DNA from: Yokenella regensburgei ATCC 49455
GTDB taxonomy: Bacteria > Pseudomonadota > Gammaproteobacteria > Enterobacterales > Enterobacteriaceae
Assembly: GCF_000735455.1 (NCBI RefSeq)
Contig: NZ_JMPS01000009.1
Span: forward strand, 62,001 to 126,000
Length of the DNA stretch: 64,000 nucleotides
Direction of reading: 5' to 3'
Positions 7,783 through 16,885 of the stretch are shown piece by piece. The translations under genes and the position numbers were made by a program. Positions within the stretch are counted from its first letter, which is position 1. Each line of letters starts with the position of its first letter. The notes below the pieces were generated by a model, which was not told where the DNA came from, ran no database searches, and saw only the letters and a program-made list of their open reading frames with translations.

Positions 7783-9195
7783 ATGACCCGTTACCAACAT
7801 CTGGCGAATCTGCTCGCCGAGCGGATTGAGCAAGGGCTGTATCGCCATGGAGAAAAGCTGCCTTCGGTACGCGCGCTAAGCCAGGAGCACGGCGTTAGCA
7901 TCAGTACCGTCCAGCAGGCCTATCAGACGCTGGAGACACTGCAACTCATTACACCCCAGCCGCGCTCCGGCTACTTTGTTGCCCCACGTAAAGCACAGCC
8001 GCCGGTCCCGGCAATGTCGCGCCCGGTGCAGCGCCCGGTCGAAGTAACCCAGTGGGAACAGGTTTTAACGCTTCTGGGTGCCCGCAACGATAAGCAGGTG
8101 ACCGCCTTCGGCGGCGGCTCTCCGGACGTCACCCAGCCCAGCCTTAAGCCGCTGTGGCGGGAGATGAGCCGCATCGTGCAGCACAACCCCAGCGATATAC
8201 TCAGCTACGACGAACTCCCCGGCCGGCGTGAACTGCGCGAGCAGATTGCCCGGCTGGCGCTGGACGGCGGCACCGTTGTGACCGCTGACGACATTGTGGT
8301 GACGCACGGCTGCCACGCAGCGCTCTCTATCGCGCTGTTCTCAGTATGTAAGCCCGGCGATATCGTCGCGGTGGAATCACCGTCGTTCTACGGCACCATG
8401 CAGCTGCTGCGCGGTTTCAACATCAAAGCGATTGAAATTCCGACCGATCCACAAACCGGGATCAGCATTGAAGCGCTGGAGCTGGCGCTTGAGCAATGGC
8501 CGATTAAGGGCGTTATCCTGGTCCCCAACTGCAATAACCCGCTCGGTTTTATCATGCCGGATGAGCGTAAGCGCGCCATTCTCTCCCTCGCCCAGCGCCA
8601 TGACATTGCCATCTTCGAAGACGATATCTACGGCGAGCTGGCGAACGACTACCCGCGCCCGCGCACTATCAAATCCTGGGACATCGACGGCCGCGTGCTG
8701 CTGTGCAGTTCGTTTACCAAAACCCTTGCCCCTGGCCTGCGGGTGGGCTGGATTGCCCCCGGACGCTATCTCGACCGGGTGCTGCACATGAAGTACGCCA
8801 CCAGCGGTACCAACGTCCCTACCACGCAGCTGGCGGTCGCCTCGTTTATCCGCGAAGGGCACTATCATCGCCACGTGCGGCGGATGCGGCAGATTTATCA
8901 GAGCAACATGGAAACCTATACCTGTTGGGTGCGACAGTATTTTCCCTGCGGGATCTGCGTAACGCGTCCGCAGGGCGGGTTTTTGCTGTGGATTGAGCTG
9001 CCGGAGCACGTTGATATGGTCTGCGTCGCAAACCAGCTGTGTCGGCTGAAAATTCAAATTGCCCCCGGCTCGCTGTTCTCTGCCTCGGGTAAATACCGCA
9101 ACTGCGTGCGGCTGAACTGCGCGCTGCCGCCGACGGAGCATCACCGGGAGGTGGTAAAACAGCTTGGTGAAGCCATCCAGATAGCGATGGAATAG
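7783..9195 (+). CDS. yjiR: YjiR, MocR-type GntR/aminotransferase fusion regulator
   Basis: A 470-residue protein, the length of E. coli YjiR. An N-terminal GntR winged helix (residues about 1-70, with LPSVRALSQEHGVSISTVQQ) is fused to a fold-type-I aminotransferase domain (about 110-465). The PLP-binding lysine is Lys313 in SSFTKTLAPG, and NNPLG and the FEDDIYGEL aspartate segment are present. Such proteins use PLP as an effector rather than for transamination. The regulated gene is probably the divergent yjiS and yjiR itself. The effector is unknown. Confidence 0.92.
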   Translation: MTRYQHLANLLAERIEQGLYRHGEKLPSVRALSQEHGVSISTVQQAYQTLETLQLITPQPRSGYFVAPRKAQPPVPAMSRPVQRPVEVTQWEQVLTLLGARNDKQVTAFGGGSPDVTQPSLKPLWREMSRIVQHNPSDILSYDELPGRRELREQIARLALDGGTVVTADDIVVTHGCHAALSIALFSVCKPGDIVAVESPSFYGTMQLLRGFNIKAIEIPTDPQTGISIEALELALEQWPIKGVILVPNCNNPLGFIMPDERKRAILSLAQRHDIAIFEDDIYGELANDYPRPRTIKSWDIDGRVLLCSSFTKTLAPGLRVGWIAPGRYLDRVLHMKYATSGTNVPTTQLAVASFIREGHYHRHVRRMRQIYQSNMETYTCWVRQYFPCGICVTRPQGGFLLWIELPEHVDMVCVANQLCRLKIQIAPGSLFSASGKYRNCVRLNCALPPTEHHREVVKQLGEAIQIAME

Positions 9196-9297
9196 CGCGT
9201 AACGGGCGCTTCGTCTCACAACTACGCACCGGGTCGCGTTCTCCGGCGGATATATAGTGTATGTTCTGCCTTAATGAGAATGACAAGTGGTAGAGCG

Positions 9298-12093
9298 ATG
9301 AGACGTATAGAAGTAGTACTTCGCGAGCTGGAGCGGCTGACCCGAACGCTGAGCCAGGAGGATTTACGTAAGGCTCTGCCTTTCACCGCCGAGAGCATGG
9401 GATTCAACCTCGGTCTGGCGCGTAATTCGGTCAGCAAAGACCTTAACCAGCTGTGCTCCGACGGATTAGCCATCAAAAGCCGCGGACGACCGGTCTTTTT
9501 CGTCCACCGTGAGGCAATAGAAGCGCTGATTGGCCGTCGCCTGCCCGAGCACGAACGGGAAGTCCAGTCGCTCGCCGATCTGCTGCCTCCGCAGGTGGAA
9601 ACCCAGGGCGATCCCTTCACGGCGCTCATCGGTCACGACCGCAGCCTGCGTGATGCGGTAGAGAAAGGCAAAGCGGCGGTGCTCTACCCCCATGGCCTGC
9701 ACGTACTGCTGACCGGCCCTTCCGGCGTCGGGAAAACCTTTTTTGCCGAGCTGATGCACCGCTATGCCTGCAAGCATGCCGCGGCCCAGACACCGCCGCT
9801 GGTGTACTTCAACTGTGCCGAATACGCCAATAACCCCGAACTGCTCTCTTCGCATCTTTTCGGTCACCGTCAGGGGGCGTTTACCGGCGCCACCAGCGAC
9901 AAAACCGGTCTGGTCGAGCAGGCCGACGGCGGTTTCTTACTGCTTGATGAAGTGCATCGTCTGCCTTATGAAGGTCAGGAGAAGCTCTTCTCCCTGCTCG
10001 ATAAAGGGGAATACCGCCCGCTCGGATCCAGCGCCAGCGCGCGGCGGATCGCCGTACGGCTCATCTGCGCCACGACCGAATCACCGGGATCGGCGCTGCT
10101 GCGCACCTTCCAGCGTCGGATCCAGGTCAGTATCGATCTCCCGGGGATCCGCAGTCGCTCCATCGAGGAGCAGATCGAGCTGATCGTCGGTTTTCTGCAG
10201 CGTGAAAGCCGCAAGATTGAGCGCACCGTCAGCATCGATAAAACCCTGCTGCTGTGGCTGCTGAACAAGCCGCTGGAAGGCAACATCGGTCAGCTCAAAA
10301 GCGATATTCAGTTCCTCTGCGCCCAGGCGTGGGCTTCGGGAATGACCAGCCACAGCGATTCCCTGTGGCTCGACAAAAAGCTGGTCGAAGCCCCCTTCCA
10401 TGCCACGCCCGAGCAGCGCCTGCGGGTCGATGCCCTGTTTAATGGCCAGACCCAGCTCGACGTTGACGCCCGCACCCTGCCGCAGTTGAAGACCTCGCTT
10501 GCCGCCGACGTTGATCCGCAGGAGAGCGACCTGTTTTACAGCTTCCTGACCCGCGAATACGTCAACCTGCGTAACAGTAACGTGCCTCCAGCCGAGACGC
10601 TCGCCATCCTCAAAAACAAGCTCAGCTCGATTTTTGAGTATGGCCTCTACAGCCGCGACAACAGCGGCCATCCGCCGCGCTACGCCTCTCAGCTTGAAGA
10701 GCGCGTGACGCTACTGATGGCAAGCGTTGAGCAGGTGCTGGGCTTCCCGCTGCCGGAAAACCTGGTCAACCCGCTGCGTAAGCACTTCCTGGCGCTCATC
10801 GGCTACGTCCAGCGCGGGCTTATCCCCCAGCTTTACTCCTCAAGCCTGATCCTCGATCGCTGCAAAGACGAGTACGAGAACGCTACCCTGCTGTGCCGCA
10901 AAATCAACGAGCTGCTGCACATTCAGTGCCCGGCAACGGAAGTGGTGTGGCTGTGCCTGTTCCTCAAAGAGTGCCGCCATTACCGGCAGCGTATTACCAC
11001 CAGCCCGGACTGTGGCGCGATCCTGATTGCCCACGGCGCCACGACCGCCACCAGCATGGCGCAGTACGTTAACCGGGTACTGGAGCGCGATATTTTTCAT
11101 GCCATCGATATGCCCTTCGAGCAGTCGGTGCACGACACGCTGGAACGGCTCACGCAGACCATTGAAAGCCACGGCTGGCAGCGGCTTATCCTGATGGTCG
11201 ATATCGGCTCGTTGGTGCATTTCGGTAGCACTATCAGCAAGCTGTTCCAGATAGACGTTCTGCTCCTGCCCAACATCAACCTCACCAGTCTGCTGGAGAC
11301 GGGGCTGGATTTGAATTATGAAACCAGCGATCTGCCCGCGCTTGCCGAGCTGATGCAGACCAAGGGGATCCCCTGCCAGCTGTGTACCCCGCAGCAGGAT
11401 AGCGCCGGGAAGGTGCTGGTCGTCTCCTGCATCACCGGAATGGGCACCGCCGAGAAAATCAAAAAGGTGCTGGAAGAGAGCTTTGGCGAGCTGATGGCTA
11501 ACGACACCCGCATGCTTATTCTCGACTACAACGACGTGCGCAGCCCGGAGCGCGTGCAACAGGCGCTGAATCCGCATGAGCGCGTGGTGGGAATCGTCGG
11601 AACCTTCCAGCCAGGCCTGCCGGATATTCCGTTTATCTCGCTGGAAGAGCTTTTCTCTGAGCAAGGTCCCGAGCTGGTGCTGAGCCTGCTAACACCGGAC
11701 CTCTCAAGCGCAGAACGGCGGCTGGAGATGGAGCGCAGCGCCTCGCGCTTTATCAGCGCGCTGACCATGGAAAGCATCATCAACCATATTTCGGTGCTCA
11801 ACCCGCAGCGCATTCTTACCGAAATGGAGGGCGTGCTGGGCCATCTTCGCACCACGCTTGGTCTCTCTCCCAGCCGTCAGGTGACACTACGCTTTCTTAT
11901 CCACTGCTGCTGCATGGTTGAGCGTATCGTTATCAACCGTAAACCGTTACAGATGGCGCTGGAGATGAAGCCAGAAATGGACTCCCGCGCCTTTAGTGTC
12001 ATCAAATCGGCGTTTGGACCGGTGGAAGAGGCTTATGCCATCCGTCTTTCCGATGCCGAATACATTTATATTTACGAACTCCTGTACGGTTAA
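9298..12093 (+). CDS. dgaR: DgaR, LevR-type sigma-54 activator of D-glucosaminate genes
   Basis: A 931-residue regulator with the LevR order of domains: N-terminal winged helix (residues about 1-70), AAA+ sigma-54 interaction domain (about 105-340, Walker A GPSGVGKT, GAFTGA loop in FGHRQGAFTGAT, Walker B LLLDEVHR), PRD1 (about 440-555), EIIA-Man-like (about 560-690), EIIB-Gat-like (VLVVSCITGMGTAEK) and PRD2 at the C-terminus. PTS phosphorylation of the PRDs normally sets activity. I chose the ATG at 9298 (MRRIEVVLRELE); ATGs at 9274 and 9280 are in frame but lack a ribosome binding site. It lies upstream of the dga operon and its -24/-12 promoter, as in Salmonella. Confidence 0.9.
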   Translation: MRRIEVVLRELERLTRTLSQEDLRKALPFTAESMGFNLGLARNSVSKDLNQLCSDGLAIKSRGRPVFFVHREAIEALIGRRLPEHEREVQSLADLLPPQVETQGDPFTALIGHDRSLRDAVEKGKAAVLYPHGLHVLLTGPSGVGKTFFAELMHRYACKHAAAQTPPLVYFNCAEYANNPELLSSHLFGHRQGAFTGATSDKTGLVEQADGGFLLLDEVHRLPYEGQEKLFSLLDKGEYRPLGSSASARRIAVRLICATTESPGSALLRTFQRRIQVSIDLPGIRSRSIEEQIELIVGFLQRESRKIERTVSIDKTLLLWLLNKPLEGNIGQLKSDIQFLCAQAWASGMTSHSDSLWLDKKLVEAPFHATPEQRLRVDALFNGQTQLDVDARTLPQLKTSLAADVDPQESDLFYSFLTREYVNLRNSNVPPAETLAILKNKLSSIFEYGLYSRDNSGHPPRYASQLEERVTLLMASVEQVLGFPLPENLVNPLRKHFLALIGYVQRGLIPQLYSSSLILDRCKDEYENATLLCRKINELLHIQCPATEVVWLCLFLKECRHYRQRITTSPDCGAILIAHGATTATSMAQYVNRVLERDIFHAIDMPFEQSVHDTLERLTQTIESHGWQRLILMVDIGSLVHFGSTISKLFQIDVLLLPNINLTSLLETGLDLNYETSDLPALAELMQTKGIPCQLCTPQQDSAGKVLVVSCITGMGTAEKIKKVLEESFGELMANDTRMLILDYNDVRSPERVQQALNPHERVVGIVGTFQPGLPDIPFISLEELFSEQGPELVLSLLTPDLSSAERRLEMERSASRFISALTMESIINHISVLNPQRILTEMEGVLGHLRTTLGLSPSRQVTLRFLIHCCCMVERIVINRKPLQMALEMKPEMDSRAFSVIKSAFGPVEEAYAIRLSDAEYIYIYELLYG

Positions 12094-12107
12094 ACCCCTG
12101 TCTGGCC

Positions 12108-12133
12108 GCCGGGTTGCGCCTTCGCTACCCGGC
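12108..12133. repeat. REP-like palindrome between dgaR and dgaA
   Basis: GCCGGGT at 12108-12114 pairs with ACCCGGC at 12127-12133 around a GCGCCTTCGCT-type centre. This is the shape of enterobacterial REP units. It sits between the dgaR stop and the dgaA promoter and may isolate the two transcripts. There is no T-run, so it is not a classical terminator. Confidence 0.5.
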
Positions 12134-12169
12134 CTCACCCCCGCGTCCCACCTGGCGTGACACTAATTC

Positions 12170-12185
12170 TGGCACAGAGCTTGCT
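12170..12185 (+). promoter_or_regulatory. Sigma-54 (-24/-12) promoter of dgaABCDEF
   Basis: TGGCAC at 12170-12175 and TTGCT at 12181-12185 match the -24/-12 consensus with the required GG-N10-GC spacing (GG 12171-12172, GC 12183-12184). Transcription would start near 12196, leaving a short leader to dgaA. It fits activation by the adjacent AAA+ protein DgaR. Confidence 0.88.
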
Positions 12186-12224
12186 CTATCTAACGCGTAA
12201 CCAGAACCGTGCCAGGAGGCCATT

Positions 12225-12659
12225 TTGACATCGACTGTATCCACTTCAACGCAACCCTGCATTCTGCTGCTGACCCATGGCGGCTGGGGCGAGCATCTTT
12301 GCAACAGCCTGCGCATGGTGATGGGTGAAATCGACGACGTGCAGGAAATTGCGCTGATGCCGGTTGATACCCTCGGAGAGTTTTACCAGCGCGTTGAAGC
12401 GGTGGTGAAAACCCTGCCGGAAGGATCGCTCATCCTGACGGATTTTATTGGCGGCACAACGTCTAACGTCGCCGCCCGACTGAGCGCAGATTACCCGGTG
12501 GCGGTGATTTCAGGCCTTAACGCCTCGCTGCTGCTGGAAGCGCTCGACAAGCGTGAGCAGGGTCTTTTGACCGACTGCGTTAGCGAACTGGTGGAAGCCG
12601 GACGCAGCAGCTGCCGCGACGTTGTCGCCCACGTTCGTCAATTACAACAACCACAATAA
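12225..12659 (+). CDS. dgaA: DgaA, mannose-family PTS EIIA (D-glucosaminate)
   Basis: A 144-residue EIIA-Man domain. His18 in LLLTHGGWGEHL is the expected phosphorylated histidine, accepting phosphate from HPr and passing it to DgaB. The start is TTG at 12225: AGGAGG at 12214-12219 is a full-consensus ribosome binding site five bases upstream, and no ATG fits in frame nearby. The rare TTG paired with a perfect Shine-Dalgarno may set a moderate translation level. First gene of dgaABCDEF; dgaB follows after 12 bp. Confidence 0.88.
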   Translation: MTSTVSTSTQPCILLLTHGGWGEHLCNSLRMVMGEIDDVQEIALMPVDTLGEFYQRVEAVVKTLPEGSLILTDFIGGTTSNVAARLSADYPVAVISGLNASLLLEALDKREQGLLTDCVSELVEAGRSSCRDVVAHVRQLQQPQ

Positions 12660-12671
12660 GGAATAAATATC

Positions 12672-13157
12672 ATGGCAAACATCGTCTTATGCCGCATCGA
12701 CAGCCGCCTCATTCACGGTCAGGTCGTTACTAAGTGGGTAGGCCAGTCGCAGGCAAACCGCATTGTGGTGGTCAGCGATGAACTGGACGCCGATCCGTTC
12801 ATGAAAAACATCTATCTGATGGCCGCGCCGCCGAGCATCAAAGTGGACTGCTACGGCAACGAAAGCTTCGCCGCAGCGTGGAAGGAAAATCAGCTCGGCG
12901 ATGGCAAAGTGCTGGTGCTGTTCCCTTCCCTCGCCGCCATTCAGCAGGCCGTTGAGCTTGGTTTTGAGATTAACAACATCCAAGTTGGCGGACTCGGTGG
13001 CGGTCCAAACCGCAAAGCGGTGTTCCAGAACATCACACTTGATGACAAAGACGTGGGCATTCTTAACGCACTGAAAGACCGTGGTATTCAGGTATTTTTC
13101 CAGACCATCCCGGAAGACAAACCGCAGTCTCTGGACGATATCCTGAAAAAATTCTAA
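12672..13157 (+). CDS. dgaB: DgaB, mannose-family PTS EIIB
   Basis: A 161-residue EIIB-Man/Sor protein. His15 in IDSRLIHGQV is the conserved phosphorylation site, and the protein ends with the usual LDDILKKF-like tail. It transfers phosphate from DgaA to D-glucosaminate carried by DgaC and DgaD at the inner membrane. AAGGA at 12658-12662 precedes the ATG. The sequence is full length. Confidence 0.92.
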   Translation: MANIVLCRIDSRLIHGQVVTKWVGQSQANRIVVVSDELDADPFMKNIYLMAAPPSIKVDCYGNESFAAAWKENQLGDGKVLVLFPSLAAIQQAVELGFEINNIQVGGLGGGPNRKAVFQNITLDDKDVGILNALKDRGIQVFFQTIPEDKPQSLDDILKKF

Positions 13158-13181
13158 CTCTCTGAGAACAAGGAATAAAAC

Positions 13182-13934
13182 ATGGATACCTTACTTTTTG
13201 CGAGCCTGATGGGGTTGTATTACTGGTTCGCGCGCTTACGCCTGGGCTACACCTTCTCCGCCATGCTGTTACAGCCAGTGGTGATCGCCGTCTTCGTTGG
13301 CCTGCTGCTTGGCAACATGCAAACAGCGATGATCATCGGTGCCGGGATGCAGCTGGTGTACCTCGGCGTAACCTCCACCCCCGGCGGTAACGTGCCGTCC
13401 GACCCGGCGCTGGCCGCCTGTATCGCCATTCCAATTGCGGTGAAAGCCGGGATGGAGCCAAGCCTCGCTATCGCCCTCGCCATTCCGTTCGGCGTTATCG
13501 GGGTGTTCCTCGATCAGCTGCGCCGTACGCTGAACGCCGCGTGGGTACACATGGCCGATAAGCATGCGGAAACCGCCAATATGGCCGGGATCATGCGCTG
13601 CGCCTTTATCTACCCGGCGCTGCTCGGGCTGGCGCTGCGTTTCCCGGTGGTGTTTGCCGCCAACTACTTCGGCCAGGGCGTGGTGGAAACCTTCCTCAAG
13701 CTGATGCCGCACTGGCTGACGCACTCGTTCGAAATTATGGGTGGGATCCTGCCGGCGCTGGGCTTTGCCATCACCATCATGGTTATCGGTAAAAAGAGCC
13801 TGCTGCCGTGGTTTATCGGCGGATTCTTTGCGGTGCTGTACCTGAAAGTCGACATCATGGCGATGGCCATCTTCGGCACCTGCGTGGCCTTCCTGATTAA
13901 AGGGCTGGCGAAAAATGAAGGAGCAGCATCATGA
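13182..13934 (+). CDS. dgaC: DgaC, mannose-family PTS EIIC
   Basis: A 250-residue membrane protein with several hydrophobic segments. It carries the EIIC-Man/Sor signature region GAGMQLVYLGVTSTPGGNVP near residues 64-83. It forms the translocation channel together with DgaD. AAGGA lies upstream of the ATG. The stop overlaps the dgaD start by 4 bp (ATGA), indicating translational coupling of the two membrane subunits. Confidence 0.9.
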   Translation: MDTLLFASLMGLYYWFARLRLGYTFSAMLLQPVVIAVFVGLLLGNMQTAMIIGAGMQLVYLGVTSTPGGNVPSDPALAACIAIPIAVKAGMEPSLAIALAIPFGVIGVFLDQLRRTLNAAWVHMADKHAETANMAGIMRCAFIYPALLGLALRFPVVFAANYFGQGVVETFLKLMPHWLTHSFEIMGGILPALGFAITIMVIGKKSLLPWFIGGFFAVLYLKVDIMAMAIFGTCVAFLIKGLAKNEGAAS

Positions 13935-14788
13935 GTAGCGATGTTATGCAAAACGAACTGGTGGAACGGGCGCGCGAAAGCCGTACGCTCAGCAAAGCCG
14001 ATATCACTAAAGCCTGGTTCATTTACTGGCTGGGGGCGGAAGTATCCAGCTCCTACGAGCGTCTGCAAAGCCTGATTTTCTGTGCCTCCATGACGCCGAT
14101 TATCAAAAAGCTGTACCCGCAGAAAGAGGAACAGGCTGAAGCCCTCAAGCGTCACCTGAACTTCTTTAACTCCGAGCAGACGTTTGGCGCGGTGATCCAG
14201 GGGATCGCTATCGCCATGGAAGAACAAAAGACGCGCGGTGAACCTATCGGCGACGCCTCAATAACCGGGATCAAAACCGGCCTGATGGGGCCGCTTGCAG
14301 GCATGGGCGACTCCATCATCTGGGCGGCGGTCATGCCGCTACTTATCGCTATCTTCATCCCGTTCGCCGCCAGCGGCAGCGCGTTCGGCGGCATTGCCCC
14401 GCTGATCCTCTACCCGGCTATCACCATGGTCATCAGCTATGGGCTGGTCCACAAAGGTTACACCCTGGGGCGTGACTCCATCGTAGGGCTGCTGCAGGGT
14501 GGGAGGATAAAAGAGCTTATCTACGGCGCGAACGTGCTCGGCCTCATCATGATGGGCGCGCTGTCAGCAAGCTACGTCAAGATCACCACCCCGCTCAAGA
14601 TCAGCGCCCTGAAAGGTTCGGAAGTGGTGGTACAGCAGATCCTCGACTCTATCGCGCCGGGCCTGCTGCCGCTGGCGGCGGTGTTCGCTATCTACTTCTA
14701 TCTGGTGAAAAAAGGGCCGCGCTACACCACCATTTTGCTGTCGATTGTGGCAATCAGCGTGGTGTGTTCGCTGCTGGGAGTGCTGTAA
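13931..14788 (+). CDS. dgaD: DgaD, mannose-family PTS EIID
   Basis: A 285-residue EIID-Man subunit. The soluble N-terminal part contains SSSYERLQSLIFCASM, and the family's Gly-rich GIKTGLMGPLAGMGDS segment lies near residues 114-129. Hydrophobic helices at the C-terminus anchor it beside DgaC. It starts within the dgaC stop codon. dgaE begins 3 bp after its stop, so the transport and catabolic genes are one transcript. Confidence 0.92.
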   Translation: MSSDVMQNELVERARESRTLSKADITKAWFIYWLGAEVSSSYERLQSLIFCASMTPIIKKLYPQKEEQAEALKRHLNFFNSEQTFGAVIQGIAIAMEEQKTRGEPIGDASITGIKTGLMGPLAGMGDSIIWAAVMPLLIAIFIPFAASGSAFGGIAPLILYPAITMVISYGLVHKGYTLGRDSIVGLLQGGRIKELIYGANVLGLIMMGALSASYVKITTPLKISALKGSEVVVQQILDSIAPGLLPLAAVFAIYFYLVKKGPRYTTILLSIVAISVVCSLLGVL

Positions 14789-14791
14789 GTC

Positions 14792-15901
14792 ATGGAACAG
14801 AATATCTATCAGCGCCTGGGGCTTAAGCGGGTCATTAACGCCTGCGGCAAGATGACCATTCTGGGCGTTTCAAGCGTAGCTCCCGAGGTGATGCAAGCGA
14901 CCACCGAGGCGGCGAGCGCCTTCGTCGAAATCGACAAACTGGTGGATCGGGCGGGGGAACTTGTCTCCCGCCACACCGGCGGTGAAGACAGCTATATTAC
15001 CTCCTGCGCTTCTGCCGGGATCGCCATTGCCGTGGCCTCCGCCATCACGCGCGGCAGGCCGGAGCAGGTCGCGATGATGCCGGACAGCAGCGGGCTTGCC
15101 AACGAAGTGCTGATGCTGCGTGGGCACAACATCGACTACGGTGCGCCGATTACCAGCGCCATTCGTCTTGGCGGCGGCAAAGTGGTGGAAGTAGGCTCCA
15201 GCAACCTGGTCGCTCGCTGGCAGCTGGAACGTGCCGTCAGCGAGCACACCGCCGCGCTGCTGTATGTGAAATCACACCACTGTGTACAAAAAGGCATGCT
15301 GAGCATTGCTGATTTTGTGCAGGTGGCGCGGGCGCACAGCCTGCCGCTCATCGTTGATGCCGCTGCCGAAGAGGATCTGCGCCAGTGGGTAGCTCAGGGC
15401 GCAGATATGGTGGTCTACAGCGGTGCCAAAGCGTTCAACGCGCCAACCTCCGGGTTAATCACCGGTAAACGCAGCTGGCTCGCCGCCTGTAAAGCGCAGC
15501 ACTACGGTATTGCGCGGGCGATGAAAATCGGCAAAGAAAACATGGTTGGGCTGATCGTGGCTCTCGACCGCTACGAAGACGCCCGGCAAGCCCCTGATGC
15601 CGATGCCTTACGTCCGGCAGTGGCCGCCATCTCTGCGCTACGTGGCCTGAATGCCGACATTGAGCAGGACGAAGCCGGGCGCGCTATCTGGCGAATTCGC
15701 GTCCACGTCGACGCTGATGCGCTTGGCCTTGATGCCCGGGAGGTGGAGGCCCAGCTGCGCGAAGGTGACATCGCCATCTACGCCCGTCGCTATTTTCTGC
15801 ACGAAGGCGTTTTCAGCCTCGACCCGCGCACGCTGGGCGAAGGTGACATGGCGCTCATCGTCGCGCGACTTAAGGAAATTACACAACATGCAGCAGATTA
15901 A
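14792..15901 (+). CDS. dgaE: DgaE, D-glucosaminate-6-phosphate ammonia-lyase
   Basis: A 369-residue PLP enzyme of the SelA-like fold-type-I group, equal in length to Salmonella DgaE. It eliminates ammonia from D-glucosaminate 6-phosphate to give 2-keto-3-deoxy-6-phosphogluconate. Lys213 in VVYSGAKAFNAP is the likely PLP-binding residue, preceded by the LIVDAAAEEDL aspartate segment. The C-terminus overlaps the dgaF start by 14 bp in another frame. Confidence 0.92.
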   Translation: MEQNIYQRLGLKRVINACGKMTILGVSSVAPEVMQATTEAASAFVEIDKLVDRAGELVSRHTGGEDSYITSCASAGIAIAVASAITRGRPEQVAMMPDSSGLANEVLMLRGHNIDYGAPITSAIRLGGGKVVEVGSSNLVARWQLERAVSEHTAALLYVKSHHCVQKGMLSIADFVQVARAHSLPLIVDAAAEEDLRQWVAQGADMVVYSGAKAFNAPTSGLITGKRSWLAACKAQHYGIARAMKIGKENMVGLIVALDRYEDARQAPDADALRPAVAAISALRGLNADIEQDEAGRAIWRIRVHVDADALGLDAREVEAQLREGDIAIYARRYFLHEGVFSLDPRTLGEGDMALIVARLKEITQHAAD

Positions 15902-16631
15902 TTTTTACCGTCAGCGGGTGGCCATTAACGTGTTGGCAAAAGATATCGCCAACGCCCGGGAGATTTACGATGCAGCCGAAGGCCACGCGGCAATCGGCGT
16001 GCTTTCCGCACAGTTCGCAAGCGTTGATGAAGGCGTTGCCGAAGTTGAACGCTGGATAGCGGCAGTGCCGTCGATTTCCGTCGGTTTAGGCGCCGGTGAT
16101 CCGGCGCAGTTTTACAAAGCGGCGATGATTGCCGCGCGCGTTCACCCGGCGCACGTTAACCAGACCTTTACCGGCAGCGGCTTTGCCGCCGGGGCGCTGG
16201 CTGCCACCGGCGGGATATCGACACGTATCAACGCCCTGGTCAGCCCCACCGGCGTGCCGGGAGAAGTGCTGATTTCTACCGGCGTTCTCAGCGCCAAAGG
16301 TACAGCCGCACGGGTTTCCGTAGATGCCGCCGTACGGATGATGTGTGATATGGGCGCCCATGCCGCCAAATTTTTCCCGATGGGCGGCACCGCCTCGCTG
16401 GAAGAGCTTCGTGCGCTGGCTCTCGCCGCCGCGCAGAACGGCATGACGTTGATTGAACCGACCGGCGGGATTGACCTCGATAACTTCGGCATGATCCTGC
16501 AAAGCTGTCTGGAAGCGGGAGTACCTCAGGTGATGCCACACGTTTACAGCTCCATCATCGACCCGCAAACTGGCCTTACCCGTCCGGAAGATGTGGTGAA
16601 ATTGATGGACATCGTGAAGGCGGTGGTCTGA
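15888..16631 (+). CDS. dgaF: DgaF, 2-dehydro-3-deoxy-6-phosphogluconate aldolase
   Basis: A 247-residue (beta/alpha)8 aldolase of the KDGP (DgaF) family. It cleaves the DgaE product to pyruvate and glyceraldehyde 3-phosphate. The Schiff-base lysine is probably the Lys in HAAKFFPMGG. The start MQQINFYRQR at 15888 lies inside the end of dgaE, with AAGGAA at 15872-15877 upstream; in-frame extensions further back only read through dgaE. Last gene of the operon. Confidence 0.9.
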   Translation: MQQINFYRQRVAINVLAKDIANAREIYDAAEGHAAIGVLSAQFASVDEGVAEVERWIAAVPSISVGLGAGDPAQFYKAAMIAARVHPAHVNQTFTGSGFAAGALAATGGISTRINALVSPTGVPGEVLISTGVLSAKGTAARVSVDAAVRMMCDMGAHAAKFFPMGGTASLEELRALALAAAQNGMTLIEPTGGIDLDNFGMILQSCLEAGVPQVMPHVYSSIIDPQTGLTRPEDVVKLMDIVKAVV

Positions 16632-16651
16632 CGGTTGCCATTATCACGAGT

Positions 16652-16669
16652 GGCCCGTTGATACGGGCC
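16652..16669 (+). terminator. Hairpin after dgaF
   Basis: A perfect 7-bp stem GGCCCGT / ACGGGCC with loop TGAT, 20 bp after the dgaF stop. No T-run follows (ATGCTCTCTC), so termination may be Rho-assisted or the hairpin may protect the 3' end. Confidence 0.45.
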
Positions 16670-16688
16670 ATGCTCTCTCGCGCCGCCG

Positions 16689-16721
16689 TATCACAATGAT
16701 TGTTTTTAGCTCAATTTGATA
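16689..16721. promoter_or_regulatory. Tandem palindromes upstream of xdhA (candidate YgeV enhancer sites)
   Basis: Two imperfect palindromes of the form TNTCA-N3-TGANA: TATCA-CAA-TGATT at 16689-16701 and GCTCA-ATT-TGATA at 16709-16721. Their centres (16695, 16715) are exactly 20 bp apart, two helical turns. They lie about 119-139 bp upstream of the -12 element, the normal place for sigma-54 enhancer sites. Equivalent pairs with the same 20-bp spacing precede ygfK and uacT. Confidence 0.55.
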
Positions 16722-16820
16722 CGCGTCATCACCGCTTATCTCCCTGTTTTTCCGCCAGAATAGTCGATAATTTTTAACGGCATCACACTTCTACTGTACC
16801 CCTGACCACTTTTCCGCTTC

Positions 16821-16836
16821 TGGCGTAAATCTTGCC
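16821..16836 (+). promoter_or_regulatory. Sigma-54 (-24/-12) promoter of xdhABC
   Basis: TGGCGT-N5-TTGC with GG at 16822-16823 and GC at 16834-16835, exact GG-N10-GC spacing. Transcription would start near 16847, which rules out the in-frame codon at 16832 as the xdhA start. The local activator is expected to be YgeV. Confidence 0.8.
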
Positions 16837-16885
16837 TCATTACTGGTTTACACGCTCACTACGGTCTAACTATCAGGGGGAAGAT

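Noticed and set aside
16832-16885. Upstream start for xdhA at 16832
   Set aside because: It lies inside the -24/-12 promoter, before the predicted transcription start, and has no ribosome binding site.
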